In this document: positions 46,736 to 55,647 of the stretch, piece after piece
How the letters are laid out: the number at the start of each line of letters is the position of its first letter
Position numbering within the stretch: position 1 is the first letter of the stretch
Origin: Pseudomonas sp. H3(2019)
Lineage (GTDB): Bacteria > Pseudomonadota > Gammaproteobacteria > Pseudomonadales > Pseudomonadaceae
Length of the DNA: 64,000 nt
Direction: 5' to 3'
NCBI RefSeq assembly: GCF_007713465.1
Contig: NZ_VMSG01000022.1
Location: forward strand, 1 to 64,000
Program-made: the position numbers and the translations under genes
Notes under the pieces: model-generated
The model's input: only the letters and a program-made list of their open reading frames with translations
Databases searched by the model: none
Told to the model about the DNA's origin: nothing

Positions 46736-46894
46736 CTAACCCGCCCCCGCAAACACCTGCGCCACCCAATCCACAAACACTCGAATCGTGGCGACATGTG
46801 TCGGTTATGCAGGAAGGGCACCGACACTGGGGGTGCCCGACGGCAGGCTGGGTCAACGGGCACATCCTCCTGCGTGCCGACGGTGGGTTGGTTT
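46736..46894 (-). pseudogene. C-terminal remnant of a LysR regulator
   Basis: Minus-strand translation gives VPVDPACRRAPPVSVPFLHN with RHMSP, then after a one-base shift TIRVFVDWVAQVFAGAG and TAG at 46736. This is the standard C-terminus of LysR effector domains (HNRHLSPRVRVFVDWV type). Nothing of the N-terminal domain is present upstream, so only about 50 codons survive. Confidence 0.65.
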
Positions 46895-46960
46895 AAGCGC
46901 CATTTTGCTGAACGACGCCTATGCTCGGTATGACAAGCACCGGCTCGGGAGCACACCATC

Positions 46961-47218
46961 ATGCACACCACGATCATCATCACCTTCGGCCTGGTCTTGC
47001 TGGCGCTGATGCTGTTCATCGGTGAGAAGCTCGGCTTCAGCCGCCAGACCCTGACCTACAGTTTCGTCGTCCTGTGGCTGGCGCTGACGGTGATCAACGG
47101 CGCTATCGGCATGATCACCGCCGGGCAACCGCTAACCTCCGAATTGATGGTGGGCTTCATGGTGTTCAGCGTACCGGTGGCCGCTCTGGTGCTGTTCATG
47201 ACCTTGAACATCGCCTGA
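46961..47218 (+). CDS. Small integral membrane protein
   Basis: An 85-residue protein with three hydrophobic helices (about 4-20, 34-53 and 65-84). No family was recognised. It starts with ATG, although only CGGGAG-like sequence about 13 bases upstream could act as ribosome binding site. It converges on betT with 18 bases between stops. Confidence 0.65.
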   Translation: MHTTIIITFGLVLLALMLFIGEKLGFSRQTLTYSFVVLWLALTVINGAIGMITAGQPLTSELMVGFMVFSVPVAALVLFMTLNIA

Positions 47219-47236
47219 GCGCCACACCGGTCTCGG

Positions 47237-49240
47237 TCAGCGCACCAGATGCAGAAACTGCATGTGCCGCTCGTACTGATCGAGGATATCGTTGATGATT
47301 TGCTCCTTGGTGTAGCCCACCAGATCGTAATCCTGACTGCCTTCGCTCAGGTGCACTTCAGCCCGGTAGTAGCGACGGTTGTTGAGCTCTTTGGAGCCCA
47401 TCCCGCCACGGGCGAAAGACGGCGTGAAGTAACCGCGCATTTGCGCCTGGTAGATGAACGGATGCTGATCGCCATGACCGATTTCCAGGCTGACGCTGTC
47501 GTTGGCCGGATCCGGTTGGGTGACCACGCTCAAGCCCTTTTCAGCGAACACCGCCGTCACTTCTTCAATCGCCGGACGCACCGTCGTGTCGAGGAAACGG
47601 TACACCTCATCGCGCGACGGAAAGTGCACGGCCTGACTCAGACGCTGACGCCAGCCACCCTTACCGCGTCGTGACGACGCCGAGACTGGAGCCAAGGAAT
47701 GCAACTGGGCGATCTGCTTCTGCGATTCCAGGTAGAACGCCTTGTGCAGCCCCCACATCATCAGCAAAAGAATCAGCGAGAACGGCAACGAGGTCAGTAC
47801 CACCGCTGACTTCAACGAGTCGATGCTGCCGGCAAACAACAATGCACTGGTGACTAGCGCGGTCATCGCGCCCCAGAACACCCGCAACCATTTCGGCCCG
47901 TCTTCATCGGCGTTACCGCCCTTGGCCGACAGCGTCGAGAGCACTACAGTGCCGGAGTCGGCCGAGGTGACGAAGAACACGAAGCTGATGAACACCGTAA
48001 CGGCGATCACCGTTTTGCTCCATGGGTAGGTTTCCAGCAGCAGGTAGAGGGTCATCGACGGGTTCTCGATGGCCGACAAGCCAAGGGCACTCATGCCGTG
48101 GTTGAGTACCTGGTCGATGGCGCTGTTGCCGAAGATCGACATCCACGCCAGGGTGAAGCCGAGCGGAATCAACAGCACGCCGAAGACGAATTCGCGGATG
48201 GTCCGGCCACGGGAAATACGTGCGATGAACAGGCCCACGAATGGCGACCACGCGATCCACCAGGCCCAGTAGAACACCGTCCAGCCGCCCAGCCAGTCAC
48301 TGGGTTTGTCATAGGCGTAAAGGTCGAAACTCTTCATCGGCAAGGCGCCGAGGTAATCGCCAAGGTTCTGGATCAAGGTGTTGAGCAAGTGCTGGGTAGG
48401 GCCGGCGAACAACACGAACAGCAACAACGCGCAGGCCAGCAGCATGTTGATGTCGGACATCACCCGCACGCCTTTATCGACGCCGGCGACGGCGACGATG
48501 ATCGCCGCGCCCATCATCAGCGTGATCAGGCCGACCTGAATCCACTGGGTGTGGGCCATGCCGAACAAGTAGTCGAGACCGGAGTTGAGGTGCAACACGC
48601 CGAAGCCCATGTCAGCGCCCAGACCGAACACCGTGGCGATGATGCCGAAGCCATCCACCGCGTAACCGATCGGTCCGTTGATGCGTTTGCCGATCAGCGG
48701 ATAAAGCGCCGAGCGCAGGGCCAGCGGCAGGTTATGCCGATAGGCGAAGTAGGCCAGCGCCATGCCGACAAAAGCGAACACGCCCCAGCCGTGCAGGCCC
48801 CAATGCAGAAACAGAATCTGCATCGCCTGACGCGCTGCATCCGCCGTGCCGGCCTCGCCCTGGGGCGGTTGCAACATGTGCGTCAACGGTTCGGATACGC
48901 AGAAGAAAAACAGCGTGATGCTGATCCCGGCGGCAAACAGCATGCCGGCCCAGGACAGGTAACTGAATTCGGGCTCGTCGTGGTCGGCACCGAGCTTGAT
49001 CTTGCCGTAGCCAGACAAGGCGGTGACCACCACGAAGACCAGATACAGAGTCATCGCCAGCATGTAGTACCAGCCGACCGTGTTGGCCGCCCAGTTTTGC
49101 GCCGCCAGCAACCAGGCGCCGGACTGTTGCGGAAAGGCGATGACCACCAGGCCGAACAGTAAAATGAAGGTCGCCGCGAAGTAGAACACCGGCGGATTCA
49201 TGCGGATCTCACCGCTTGGAGGGGTGAACGATGCACTCAT
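47237..49240 (-). CDS. betT: BCCT-family choline/betaine transporter
   Basis: A 667-residue transporter with twelve membrane helices. The BCCT signature lies at about WTVFYWAWWIAWSPFVGLFIA (positions near 330-350), with the aromatic residues that bind the trimethylammonium group. A cytoplasmic C-terminal extension of about 150 residues, ending in YDLVGYTKEQIINDIL, is the osmosensing tail seen in long BetT-type proteins. A BetI-like operator lies about 100 bases upstream, which supports choline as substrate. GAGGTG precedes the ATG. Confidence 0.92.
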   Translation of the reverse strand: MSASFTPPSGEIRMNPPVFYFAATFILLFGLVVIAFPQQSGAWLLAAQNWAANTVGWYYMLAMTLYLVFVVVTALSGYGKIKLGADHDEPEFSYLSWAGMLFAAGISITLFFFCVSEPLTHMLQPPQGEAGTADAARQAMQILFLHWGLHGWGVFAFVGMALAYFAYRHNLPLALRSALYPLIGKRINGPIGYAVDGFGIIATVFGLGADMGFGVLHLNSGLDYLFGMAHTQWIQVGLITLMMGAAIIVAVAGVDKGVRVMSDINMLLACALLLFVLFAGPTQHLLNTLIQNLGDYLGALPMKSFDLYAYDKPSDWLGGWTVFYWAWWIAWSPFVGLFIARISRGRTIREFVFGVLLIPLGFTLAWMSIFGNSAIDQVLNHGMSALGLSAIENPSMTLYLLLETYPWSKTVIAVTVFISFVFFVTSADSGTVVLSTLSAKGGNADEDGPKWLRVFWGAMTALVTSALLFAGSIDSLKSAVVLTSLPFSLILLLMMWGLHKAFYLESQKQIAQLHSLAPVSASSRRGKGGWRQRLSQAVHFPSRDEVYRFLDTTVRPAIEEVTAVFAEKGLSVVTQPDPANDSVSLEIGHGDQHPFIYQAQMRGYFTPSFARGGMGSKELNNRRYYRAEVHLSEGSQDYDLVGYTKEQIINDILDQYERHMQFLHLVR

Positions 49241-49333
49241 GAAGCGTGCACCTCGAGGGGGTAAAACGTGGCTGTCAATAACGGACTCAGCAAAGGCTAG
49301 CCTCCTGTTGTGAGCGGGCAGCGAACCACCGGT

Positions 49334-49359
49334 TTAACTTGAATGAACGTTCAAGTTAA
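49334..49359. promoter_or_regulatory. BetI-like operator upstream of betT
   Basis: TTAACTTGAA and TTCAAGTTAA are perfect inverted arms around TGAACG. The core TTGAATGAACGTTCAA resembles BetI (TetR family) operators, which are released by choline. It sits about 94-119 bases before the betT start. Confidence 0.65.
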
Positions 49360-49422
49360 ACATGGATGAGCTGTGAGGACTAATCGCAAGGCTCGGCGGT
49401 ACCCGGTGAAGAGAGGGCTTTC

Positions 49423-49531
49423 TCGTTCCCACGCTCTGCGTGGGAATGCATCCTGTGACGCTCTGCGTCACTTCCCGAGCGGAACGCGGAGCGTCCCTGG
49501 CGGCATTCCCACGCGGAGCGTGGGAACGATC
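49423..49531. repeat. REP cluster (REPIN-like)
   Basis: Copies of TTCCCACGCTCTGCGTGGGAA lie at both ends (about 49423-49446 and 49505-49531) in inverted order. Between them are GTGACGCTCTGCGTCAC and GGAACGCGGAGCGTCC hairpins. Together with the BetI-like site it fills the gap between betT and the serine acetyltransferase. Confidence 0.8.
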
Positions 49532-49558
49532 AAATCAGTCGACGAATGATTCAGGAGT

Positions 49559-50485
49559 TTATTTCTGCGTCCCGTCATCATGCTGCAAGTTGGCCTGGGT
49601 CAGGTTGCAGCCGGCCGGTACGCTGCGAGTCAGCCAGACGTTGCCGCCGATGGTCGAGCCCTTGCCGATGGTGATCCGTCCCAGAATGGTCGCGCCGGCA
49701 TAGATCACCACATCGTCTTCAACGATCGGATGGCGCGGATGGCCTTTCTGCAACTGGCCGTCTTCATCGGCCGGGAAGCGTTTGGCACCGAGGGTCACGG
49801 CTTGGTAAATGCGTACCCGCTCGCCGATGATCGCGGTTTCGCCGATCACCACGCCCGTGCCGTGGTCGATGAAGAAGCTACGGCCGATCTGCGCGCCCGG
49901 GTGAATGTCGATGCCGGTGGCCGAGTGCGCAATTTCCGCACTGATCCGCGCCAGCAATGGCAGCCCGGCGCGGTACAGATGGTGGGCCAGACGATGGTGA
50001 ATCACCGCCAGAATCCCCGGATAGCACAGCAGCACTTCATCGACACTGCGTGCTGCCGGGTCACCGTGATACGCCGCCAGTACATCGGAATCCAGCAGTC
50101 TGCGCAGACCTGGCAAGGCCAGGGCGAAATCCTGGATCAGGCTGATCGCCCGCGCCTCGACTTCGGTATCGACCCGGGCACTTTGTCGCGCGACATAGCG
50201 CAGCTCCAACCGCGCCTGAGCCAGCAGCGCGTTCAGCGCCACATCCAGCGTATGCCCGACGTAAAAGTCTTCGCTCTCTTCACGCAGATCCACCGGGCCC
50301 AGGCGCATCGGGAACAGCGCACCGCACAATGCTTCGAGAATCTCCGCCATCGCCGCACGCGATGGCAGCTCACGCCCGCCCTGCTCGCCGCTGATGCGAC
50401 CGTTCTGCGCACGCCACTGGTCGCGGGCGGTGCGCAGTTGGCTGACGATGGTCTGTAATTGCCAATGGCTGGAACGCTGGCTCAC
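49559..50485 (-). CDS. cysE: Serine O-acetyltransferase
   Basis: GTG at 50485 is preferred over GTG at 50500, because GAGGAG lies eight bases before it; this gives 308 residues. The C-terminal left-handed beta helix has hexapeptide repeats (IDIHPGAQIGRSFFIDHGTG, VVIGETAIIGERVRIYQAVT). It belongs to the longer EpsC type. It makes O-acetylserine for cysteine synthesis and is divergent from the D-cysteine desulfhydrase gene. Confidence 0.94.
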   Translation of the reverse strand: MSQRSSHWQLQTIVSQLRTARDQWRAQNGRISGEQGGRELPSRAAMAEILEALCGALFPMRLGPVDLREESEDFYVGHTLDVALNALLAQARLELRYVARQSARVDTEVEARAISLIQDFALALPGLRRLLDSDVLAAYHGDPAARSVDEVLLCYPGILAVIHHRLAHHLYRAGLPLLARISAEIAHSATGIDIHPGAQIGRSFFIDHGTGVVIGETAIIGERVRIYQAVTLGAKRFPADEDGQLQKGHPRHPIVEDDVVIYAGATILGRITIGKGSTIGGNVWLTRSVPAGCNLTQANLQHDDGTQK

Positions 50486-50679
50486 GGTAAAACTCCTCAC
50501 GTGCGGCGGCCGGACAGTAAGGCCGCCTAAACGGCGTTCACTTTACGGTATGCGCTCAAAGCGGAATTAAGAACGAATAGTGCTGTGTTAAGCACTTTTT
50601 GGCATAAGCGATATTGTCGGTTGCCCGAGCAAATCGGCCTGCCTATAGTCCAGTCATCTCCCACAACCCGTGCGGTCCC

Positions 50680-51675
50680 ATGATCAAACAACAGCTGGCT
50701 CGTTTTAATCGTCTGGACCTTCTCGCCAATGCTACCGCCCTGGAAAAACTCGAACGCCTGTCGGCCTGGCTGGGTCGCGATGTCTACGTCAAACGTGACG
50801 ATCTGACACCGTTGGCCATGGGCGGTAACAAGCTGCGCAAACTCGAATACCTCGCTGCCGACGCTCTTGCGCAAGGTGCCGACACGTTGATCACCGCCGG
50901 TGCCATCCAGTCCAACCATGTGCGCCAGACGGCAGCGCTTGCCGCCAAACTGGGCCTGGGCTGCGTCGCCTTGCTGGAGAATCCGATCGGCACTGATGAC
51001 AGTAATTACCTAGGCAACGGCAATCGCCTGTTGCTGGACTTGTTCGATGCCAAGGTCGAGCTGGTAGAGAACCTCGATAACGCCGACCAACAGTTGCAGG
51101 CACTGGCCGAGCGTCTGCGCAGTAACGGCAAGAAACCCTATCTTGTGCCAATTGGCGGCTCCAACGCCTTGGGCGCGCTGGGCTATGTCCGTGCCGGACT
51201 GGAACTGGCCGGGCAAATCGAGGACAGCGGCCTGGAGTTCGCCGCGGTGGTGTTGGCTTCGGGCAGCGCCGGGACTCACAGCGGTCTGGCCTTGGCGCTG
51301 AGCGAAGTATTACCGAACTTGCCGGTCATCGGTGTCACCGTTTCGCGCAGCGACGAAGACCAGCGGCCGAAGGTCCAGGGCCTGGCCGAGCGCACCGCCG
51401 AACTGCTGGGCGTGAGCTTGCCGGCGAGTTTCAAGATTGAATTGTGGGACGAGTATTTCGCTCCGCGTTACGGCGAGCCGAACGCCGGCACCCTGGCTGC
51501 CGTCAAGTTGCTGGCCAGCCAGGAAGGTCTGTTGCTCGACCCGGTCTACACTGGCAAGGCCATGGCCGGTTTGCTCGACGGTATCGGCCGGCAGCGCTTC
51601 AATGACGGCCCGATCATCTTCCTGCACACGGGTGGGGCGCCGGCGTTGTTTGCTTATGGCGCCGCGTTTAACTGA
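50680..51675 (+). CDS. dcyD: D-cysteine desulfhydrase
   Basis: A 331-residue PLP enzyme of the D-cysteine desulfhydrase/ACC deaminase family, starting [15 protein letters not shown]. The PLP lysine is in [15 protein letters not shown], and [17 protein letters not shown] and the phosphate-binding [10 protein letters not shown] follow. It degrades D-cysteine to pyruvate, sulfide and ammonia. Together with the three transporter genes that follow it matches the E. coli tcyJ-dcyD-tcyL-tcyN module. Confidence 0.93.
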   Translation: MIKQQLARFNRLDLLANATALEKLERLSAWLGRDVYVKRDDLTPLAMGGNKLRKLEYLAADALAQGADTLITAGAIQSNHVRQTAALAAKLGLGCVALLENPIGTDDSNYLGNGNRLLLDLFDAKVELVENLDNADQQLQALAERLRSNGKKPYLVPIGGSNALGALGYVRAGLELAGQIEDSGLEFAAVVLASGSAGTHSGLALALSEVLPNLPVIGVTVSRSDEDQRPKVQGLAERTAELLGVSLPASFKIELWDEYFAPRYGEPNAGTLAAVKLLASQEGLLLDPVYTGKAMAGLLDGIGRQRFNDGPIIFLHTGGAPALFAYGAAFN

Positions 51676-51690
51676 ATGAACGCGGGCAAT

Positions 51691-51717
51691 GGGGGAGCTG
51701 GCTTGCCTGCTCCCACA
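51691..51717. repeat. REP-like palindrome
   Basis: GGGGGAGCTGGCTTGCCTGC with TCCCAC is a variant of the GTGGGAGCGAGC repeat class, just after dcyD. Confidence 0.65.
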
Positions 51718-51741
51718 TTTGATCGACTTCGCTAATGAAAT

Positions 51742-51762
51742 GCTATTCCACAATGGAATAGC
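51742..51762. promoter_or_regulatory. LysR-type palindrome before the cystine transporter
   Basis: GCTATTCCA and TGGAATAGC are perfect 9-base arms around CAA. The core TTCCACAATGGAA is a T-N11-A LysR box, and AT-rich DNA follows it. A sulfur-responsive LysR regulator such as CysB is plausible. Confidence 0.55.
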
Positions 51763-51903
51763 AATGTGTTTTTATATTATTTTCAAGTCTTAAAAAGCGG
51801 CTTTATAGTCGCGCCGTAGGCGAAGACGCGCTTCGCGCTTTAAGGCAGGATACGACTACCGCGTCACCTGCTTCGCTCAACATAAAAAACACAGGGGCTC
51901 TTC

Positions 51904-52698
51904 ATGACTATTTCTGTATTGCGTCGCACATTGCTGGTTGGCACTTTGGGGCTGGCTCTCGGCGCTGGTTGGTTGGGCCAGGCAGTTGCCGGCGAGCAGT
52001 TGGACAACATCAAAAAGGCCGGCGAGATCAAGGTTGGCCTGGAAGGCACCTACCCGCCGTTCAGCTTTGTCGGTGAAGACGGCAAGCTCACCGGTTTCGA
52101 GGTTGAGTTCTCCGAAGCCCTGGCCAAGAAGCTGGGCGTCAAGGTCAAGCTCAGCGCTACCCCGTGGGACGGCATCCTCGCCGCCTTGGAGTCCAAGCGC
52201 CTGGACGCCGTGATCAACCAGGTAACCATCTCGGAAGAGCGCAAGAAGAAGTACGACTTCTCCAAGCCTTACACCGTTTCCGGTATTCAAGCGCTGACCC
52301 TGAAAAAGAACGTCGACACCATCAAGACCGCCAGCGACCTGGCGGGCAAGAAAGTCGGCGTAGGCCTGGGCACCAACTACGAGCAATGGCTCAAGGACAA
52401 CCAGCCTAAAGCCATCATCAAGACCTATAACGATGACCCAACCAAGTTCCAGGACCTGCGCATCGGCCGCACCGACGCCATCCTGATCGACCGCCTGGCG
52501 GCCCTGGAATATGCCAAAAAAGCCACCGACACTGCCGCCGCTGGCGATGCTTTCTCCCGTCAGGAAGCCGGTATTGCCCTGCGCAAAGGCGAGCCTGAGT
52601 TGCTGGCTGCTGTGAACAAGGCCATCGACGAACTGCGTGCCGACGGCACCTTGAAGAAGCTGTCCGAGAAGTACTTCAACGCTGACGTCACTCAATAA
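51904..52698 (+). CDS. tcyJ: Cystine ABC transporter, substrate-binding protein
   Basis: A 264-residue periplasmic protein with a signal peptide ending near WLGQAVAG. It belongs to the polar amino acid binding family: EIKVGLEGTYPPFSF, GFEVEFSEALAKKLGVK, LDAVINQVTISEERKKKYDF and DLRIGRTDAILIDRLAA. It resembles E. coli TcyJ (FliY), which binds cystine and related compounds. The stop overlaps the permease start (TAATG). Confidence 0.93.
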   Translation: MTISVLRRTLLVGTLGLALGAGWLGQAVAGEQLDNIKKAGEIKVGLEGTYPPFSFVGEDGKLTGFEVEFSEALAKKLGVKVKLSATPWDGILAALESKRLDAVINQVTISEERKKKYDFSKPYTVSGIQALTLKKNVDTIKTASDLAGKKVGVGLGTNYEQWLKDNQPKAIIKTYNDDPTKFQDLRIGRTDAILIDRLAALEYAKKATDTAAAGDAFSRQEAGIALRKGEPELLAAVNKAIDELRADGTLKKLSEKYFNADVTQ

Positions 52699-53363
52699 TG
52701 GAAGCAGGTTTCCAACTCGCGCTGGACTCCGCGCCCTTTCTGCTCAAGGGCGCGTACTACACGGTGATTCTTAGCCTCGGCGGGATGTTTTTCGGCTTGC
52801 TGCTGGGCTTCGGCCTGGCTTTGATGCGCCTGTCGCGCTTCAAGTGGCTGAGCTTGCTCGCCCGGGCCTATGTGTCGTTCTTTCGCGGCACGCCCTTGCT
52901 GGTGCAGCTGTTCCTGATCTACTACGGCTTACCGCAAGTGGGCATCGAGCTGGATCCGATCCCGGCGGCCCTGATCGGCTTTTCGCTGAATATGGCCGCC
53001 TACGCCTGTGAAATCCTGCGCGCCGCCATCGCCTCCATCGAGCGCGGCCAGTGGGAAGCTGCATCCAGTATCGGCATGACCCGCGCGCAGACCCTGCGCC
53101 GGGCCATCCTGCCGCAAGCTATGCGCACGGCGTTGCCGCCGTTGGGCAACAGCTTTATTTCGCTGGTCAAGGACACGGCGATGGCCGCCACCATCCAGGT
53201 GCCCGAGCTATTCCGCCAGGCCCAATTGGTGTCTGCGCGCACCTTCGAAATTTTCACCATGTATCTGACCGTTGCCCTGATCTACTGGGTACTGGCAAGC
53301 ATCCTGGCGCATTTTCAAAATCGCCTGGAAGACCGGGTCAACCGGCATGACCTGGAGTCTTGA
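52698..53363 (+). CDS. tcyL: Cystine ABC transporter, permease
   Basis: A 221-residue inner membrane permease of the His/Glu type, with about five helices. The EAA loop is at EAASSIGMTRAQTLRRAILP, which contacts the ATPase. The start overlaps the tcyJ stop by one base; the ATPase gene follows after three bases. Confidence 0.94.
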   Translation: MEAGFQLALDSAPFLLKGAYYTVILSLGGMFFGLLLGFGLALMRLSRFKWLSLLARAYVSFFRGTPLLVQLFLIYYGLPQVGIELDPIPAALIGFSLNMAAYACEILRAAIASIERGQWEAASSIGMTRAQTLRRAILPQAMRTALPPLGNSFISLVKDTAMAATIQVPELFRQAQLVSARTFEIFTMYLTVALIYWVLASILAHFQNRLEDRVNRHDLES

Positions 53364-53366
53364 AGC

Positions 53367-54113
53367 ATGATCGTGGTTGAAAAACTGACCAAACAATTCA
53401 AGGGTCAGGTGGTACTTAACGGGATCGACCTCGAGGTCAAGGAAGGCGAAGTCGTCGCCATCATTGGCCCTAGCGGCTCGGGCAAGACCACCTTCCTGCG
53501 TTGCCTGAACTTTCTTGAAGAACCCACCAGCGGCCGGATCAAGGTCGGCGACATCGAGATCGATGGCAGTCGCCCGCTGAACCAGCAGCAGAGCCTGGTA
53601 CGCCGGCTGCGCCAGCATGTCGGTTTCGTGTTTCAGAACTTCAATCTGTTCCCCCATCGCACAGCCTTGGAAAACGTCATCGAAGGCCCTTTGGTGGTGA
53701 AGAAAATGCCAAAGGATCAAGCGTTGGCGCTGGGTCGAAAACTGCTGGCCAGGGTCGGCCTGGCAGGCAAGGAAGATGCCTATCCGCGCAGGCTGTCCGG
53801 TGGGCAGCAACAGCGCGTGGCAATCGCCCGGGCACTGGCCATGGAGCCGGAAGTGATTCTCTTCGACGAGCCAACCTCGGCGCTTGATCCGGAACTGGTC
53901 GGCGAAGTGCTGGCGACCATTCGCAGTCTGGCCGAAGAAAAACGCACCATGGTCATCGTTACCCACGAAATGGGTTTTGCTCGTGATGTGGCGAACCGGG
54001 TGGTGTTTTTCGACAAGGGCGTCATCGTCGAACAAGGTGAAGCAAAGGCATTGTTTGCCAATCCGAAAGAAGAACGAACCCGGCAATTCCTCAATAAGTT
54101 CCTCAACTCCTGA
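53367..54113 (+). CDS. tcyN: Cystine ABC transporter, ATP-binding protein
   Basis: A 248-residue ABC ATPase with Walker [10 protein letters not shown], signature [15 protein letters not shown], Walker [16 protein letters not shown] and the switch histidine in VIVTHEMGF. It powers the TcyJ/TcyL importer and is the last gene of the operon. Confidence 0.95.
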   Translation: MIVVEKLTKQFKGQVVLNGIDLEVKEGEVVAIIGPSGSGKTTFLRCLNFLEEPTSGRIKVGDIEIDGSRPLNQQQSLVRRLRQHVGFVFQNFNLFPHRTALENVIEGPLVVKKMPKDQALALGRKLLARVGLAGKEDAYPRRLSGGQQQRVAIARALAMEPEVILFDEPTSALDPELVGEVLATIRSLAEEKRTMVIVTHEMGFARDVANRVVFFDKGVIVEQGEAKALFANPKEERTRQFLNKFLNS

Positions 54114-54592
54114 AGTTAATTATCACCTTCAGAAACGTATTAACCACTGTCAACTTCCACGGACGGAAGTGATATTTATCACACGACTTGACTTGCCTCT
54201 CCCGCCTTCCGCCGACGTCCATAATTAATTAATCACCCCAGTCAAAAGCGGTATATAGATACCTCCTGCAACATCCTCCCGTCACGTAACCTCCAAGACA
54301 CTCAGATTGATCCGATGCCAGAAAACGCTGGAAACACTGGTTCACAAATCGAGCACACCCAGGAAAAAGCCGAACAGCATGTCCATCGATTGCTAATCAC
54401 AGGTAGGAAATATCTGAATAGCCTGGCATTCCCACGTTCTTAACTTGCGTCTATTGACACCCCGTCGGCCACTCCCTTATCTAGGCGCTAACAGGTATTT
54501 CACAGTACTTGAATATAGTTAATCGCCTACTACCCTAACGCCTTCGACACTTCCGAAATGGACTTCGCTGCGATGTTTCAAGGAGAACACAC
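54114..54592. other. Intergenic region after tcyN
   Basis: These 479 bases are less GC-rich than the flanking genes. They contain the promoter of the next gene, whose ribosome binding site AAGGAG lies just before 54593. A 42-codon ORF at 54315-54443 has no ribosome binding site and is not called. Confidence 0.45.
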
Positions 54593-55357
54593 ATGACTTG
54601 TATGTCGAACAAAGTTGAACTGGCGGCTCCCGGCCTGACGCAGTCGCCCGGCTCCGCCATCAACATCACTTCCGCTGCTTACCTGCTGATCGAAATACCG
54701 CCTTATGCCGGCATGGACGAAGGTGATCTGATCGAACTGTTCTGGGACAACTGCTATGTGGCCTCAAGGGTGCTCAACCGAGCAGATGTCGGTCAGCCAC
54801 TCAACCTGCGGGTTCCCGAGAGTTTTATCCGCAATGGCAGCTCGCGTATCCACTACCGGCTCATGCAAGTCGGGCACGGCCCGGCGCTGTCCGCGACGAA
54901 ACAGGTCCAGGTCAAACTCGACTGCCCGGGTGGTCAGCCCCACACCCTGTGCGCCGATGAAAACCAGCGCCTTGAGCCATTGGGCATTCCCGAGATGATT
55001 CGCCGTCACGGGGTCAATCCGAACCAGATCAAACGTGGCGTGCCACTGATCATCGAACCCTATCTGAACATGGCGGCTGATGATGAAATCACCTTGCGCT
55101 GGGGCGATGTGCGCATGGACCTGCCCAAGATCAAACCCGGCGAAGTCGGTCACCCGATCAACGTCTGGGTGCCGTCGGCAGTGATTCTCGAAGCCGGCGA
55201 AGACCATCGGCTGGAAGTCACCTACTGCATCCTTGATCGGGCAGGCAATAACTCACGCTGGGCTCCAGTGCGCACCCTGAAAGTCGGCTGCGCCAATACG
55301 TGCCTCAAAGTGCTACCAAAGGACGTTCTTTGCACTGCCGAAGATCGTCGTCGTTGA
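54593..55357 (+). CDS. Hypothetical protein of two repeated beta domains
   Basis: A 254-residue protein with no signal peptide. Two similar segments of about 90 residues are visible: one around LLIEIPPYAGMDEGDLIELF and VGQPLNLRVPESFI, the other around LIIEPYLNMAADDEITLRWG and VGHPINVWVPSAVI. Each ends in a K-V-(K/G) strand. The pattern suggests tandem immunoglobulin-like beta sandwiches. Cysteines recur (CMSN, LDCPGG, LCAD, VGCANTC). AAGGAG supports the start. The function is unknown and the link to the sulfur genes is positional only. Confidence 0.75.
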   Translation: MTCMSNKVELAAPGLTQSPGSAINITSAAYLLIEIPPYAGMDEGDLIELFWDNCYVASRVLNRADVGQPLNLRVPESFIRNGSSRIHYRLMQVGHGPALSATKQVQVKLDCPGGQPHTLCADENQRLEPLGIPEMIRRHGVNPNQIKRGVPLIIEPYLNMAADDEITLRWGDVRMDLPKIKPGEVGHPINVWVPSAVILEAGEDHRLEVTYCILDRAGNNSRWAPVRTLKVGCANTCLKVLPKDVLCTAEDRRR

Positions 55358-55362
55358 GACAA

Positions 55363-55431
55363 AAGATCGCAGGCTGCGCCAGCTCCGCCAATCGGTGTTG
55401 ATCTGCAAGAGCTGGCGCAGCCTGCGATCTT
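55363..55431. repeat. Long inverted repeat, GATCGCAGGCTGCG class
   Basis: Perfect 23-base arms lie at 55363-55385 and 55409-55431, six bases after the preceding stop codon. It resembles the element at 44740. The bases from 55432 to 55647 are AT-rich and should hold the sfnB promoter. Confidence 0.85.
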
Positions 55432-55647
55432 GACGATGTCGACACCCTTCTATGCATATTCCTAAAAGTTAGTTTATTAATTTTTTATACGCGTTTAGGG
55501 TATATAAACCGGACCACCGGACATTCTTGATTTTGATTTCGCCGCACGCTGCGGCTTATCCATGAGATGCGAGGTAGGTATGGTCAGGAACATAATCACC
55601 CCGGTGCAAATCGCCAGGGCATTGCGTGCAGCCAAGGAGCGGCGCTG

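Noticed and set aside
49423-49531. Short repeats with spacers that could suggest a CRISPR array
   Set aside because: The units are inverted palindromes of the REP type, not direct repeats with unique spacers, and no cas gene is present.
54315-54443. A 42-codon ORF between tcyN and the next gene
   Set aside because: No ribosome binding site, no recognisable sequence and no coupling; left uncalled.
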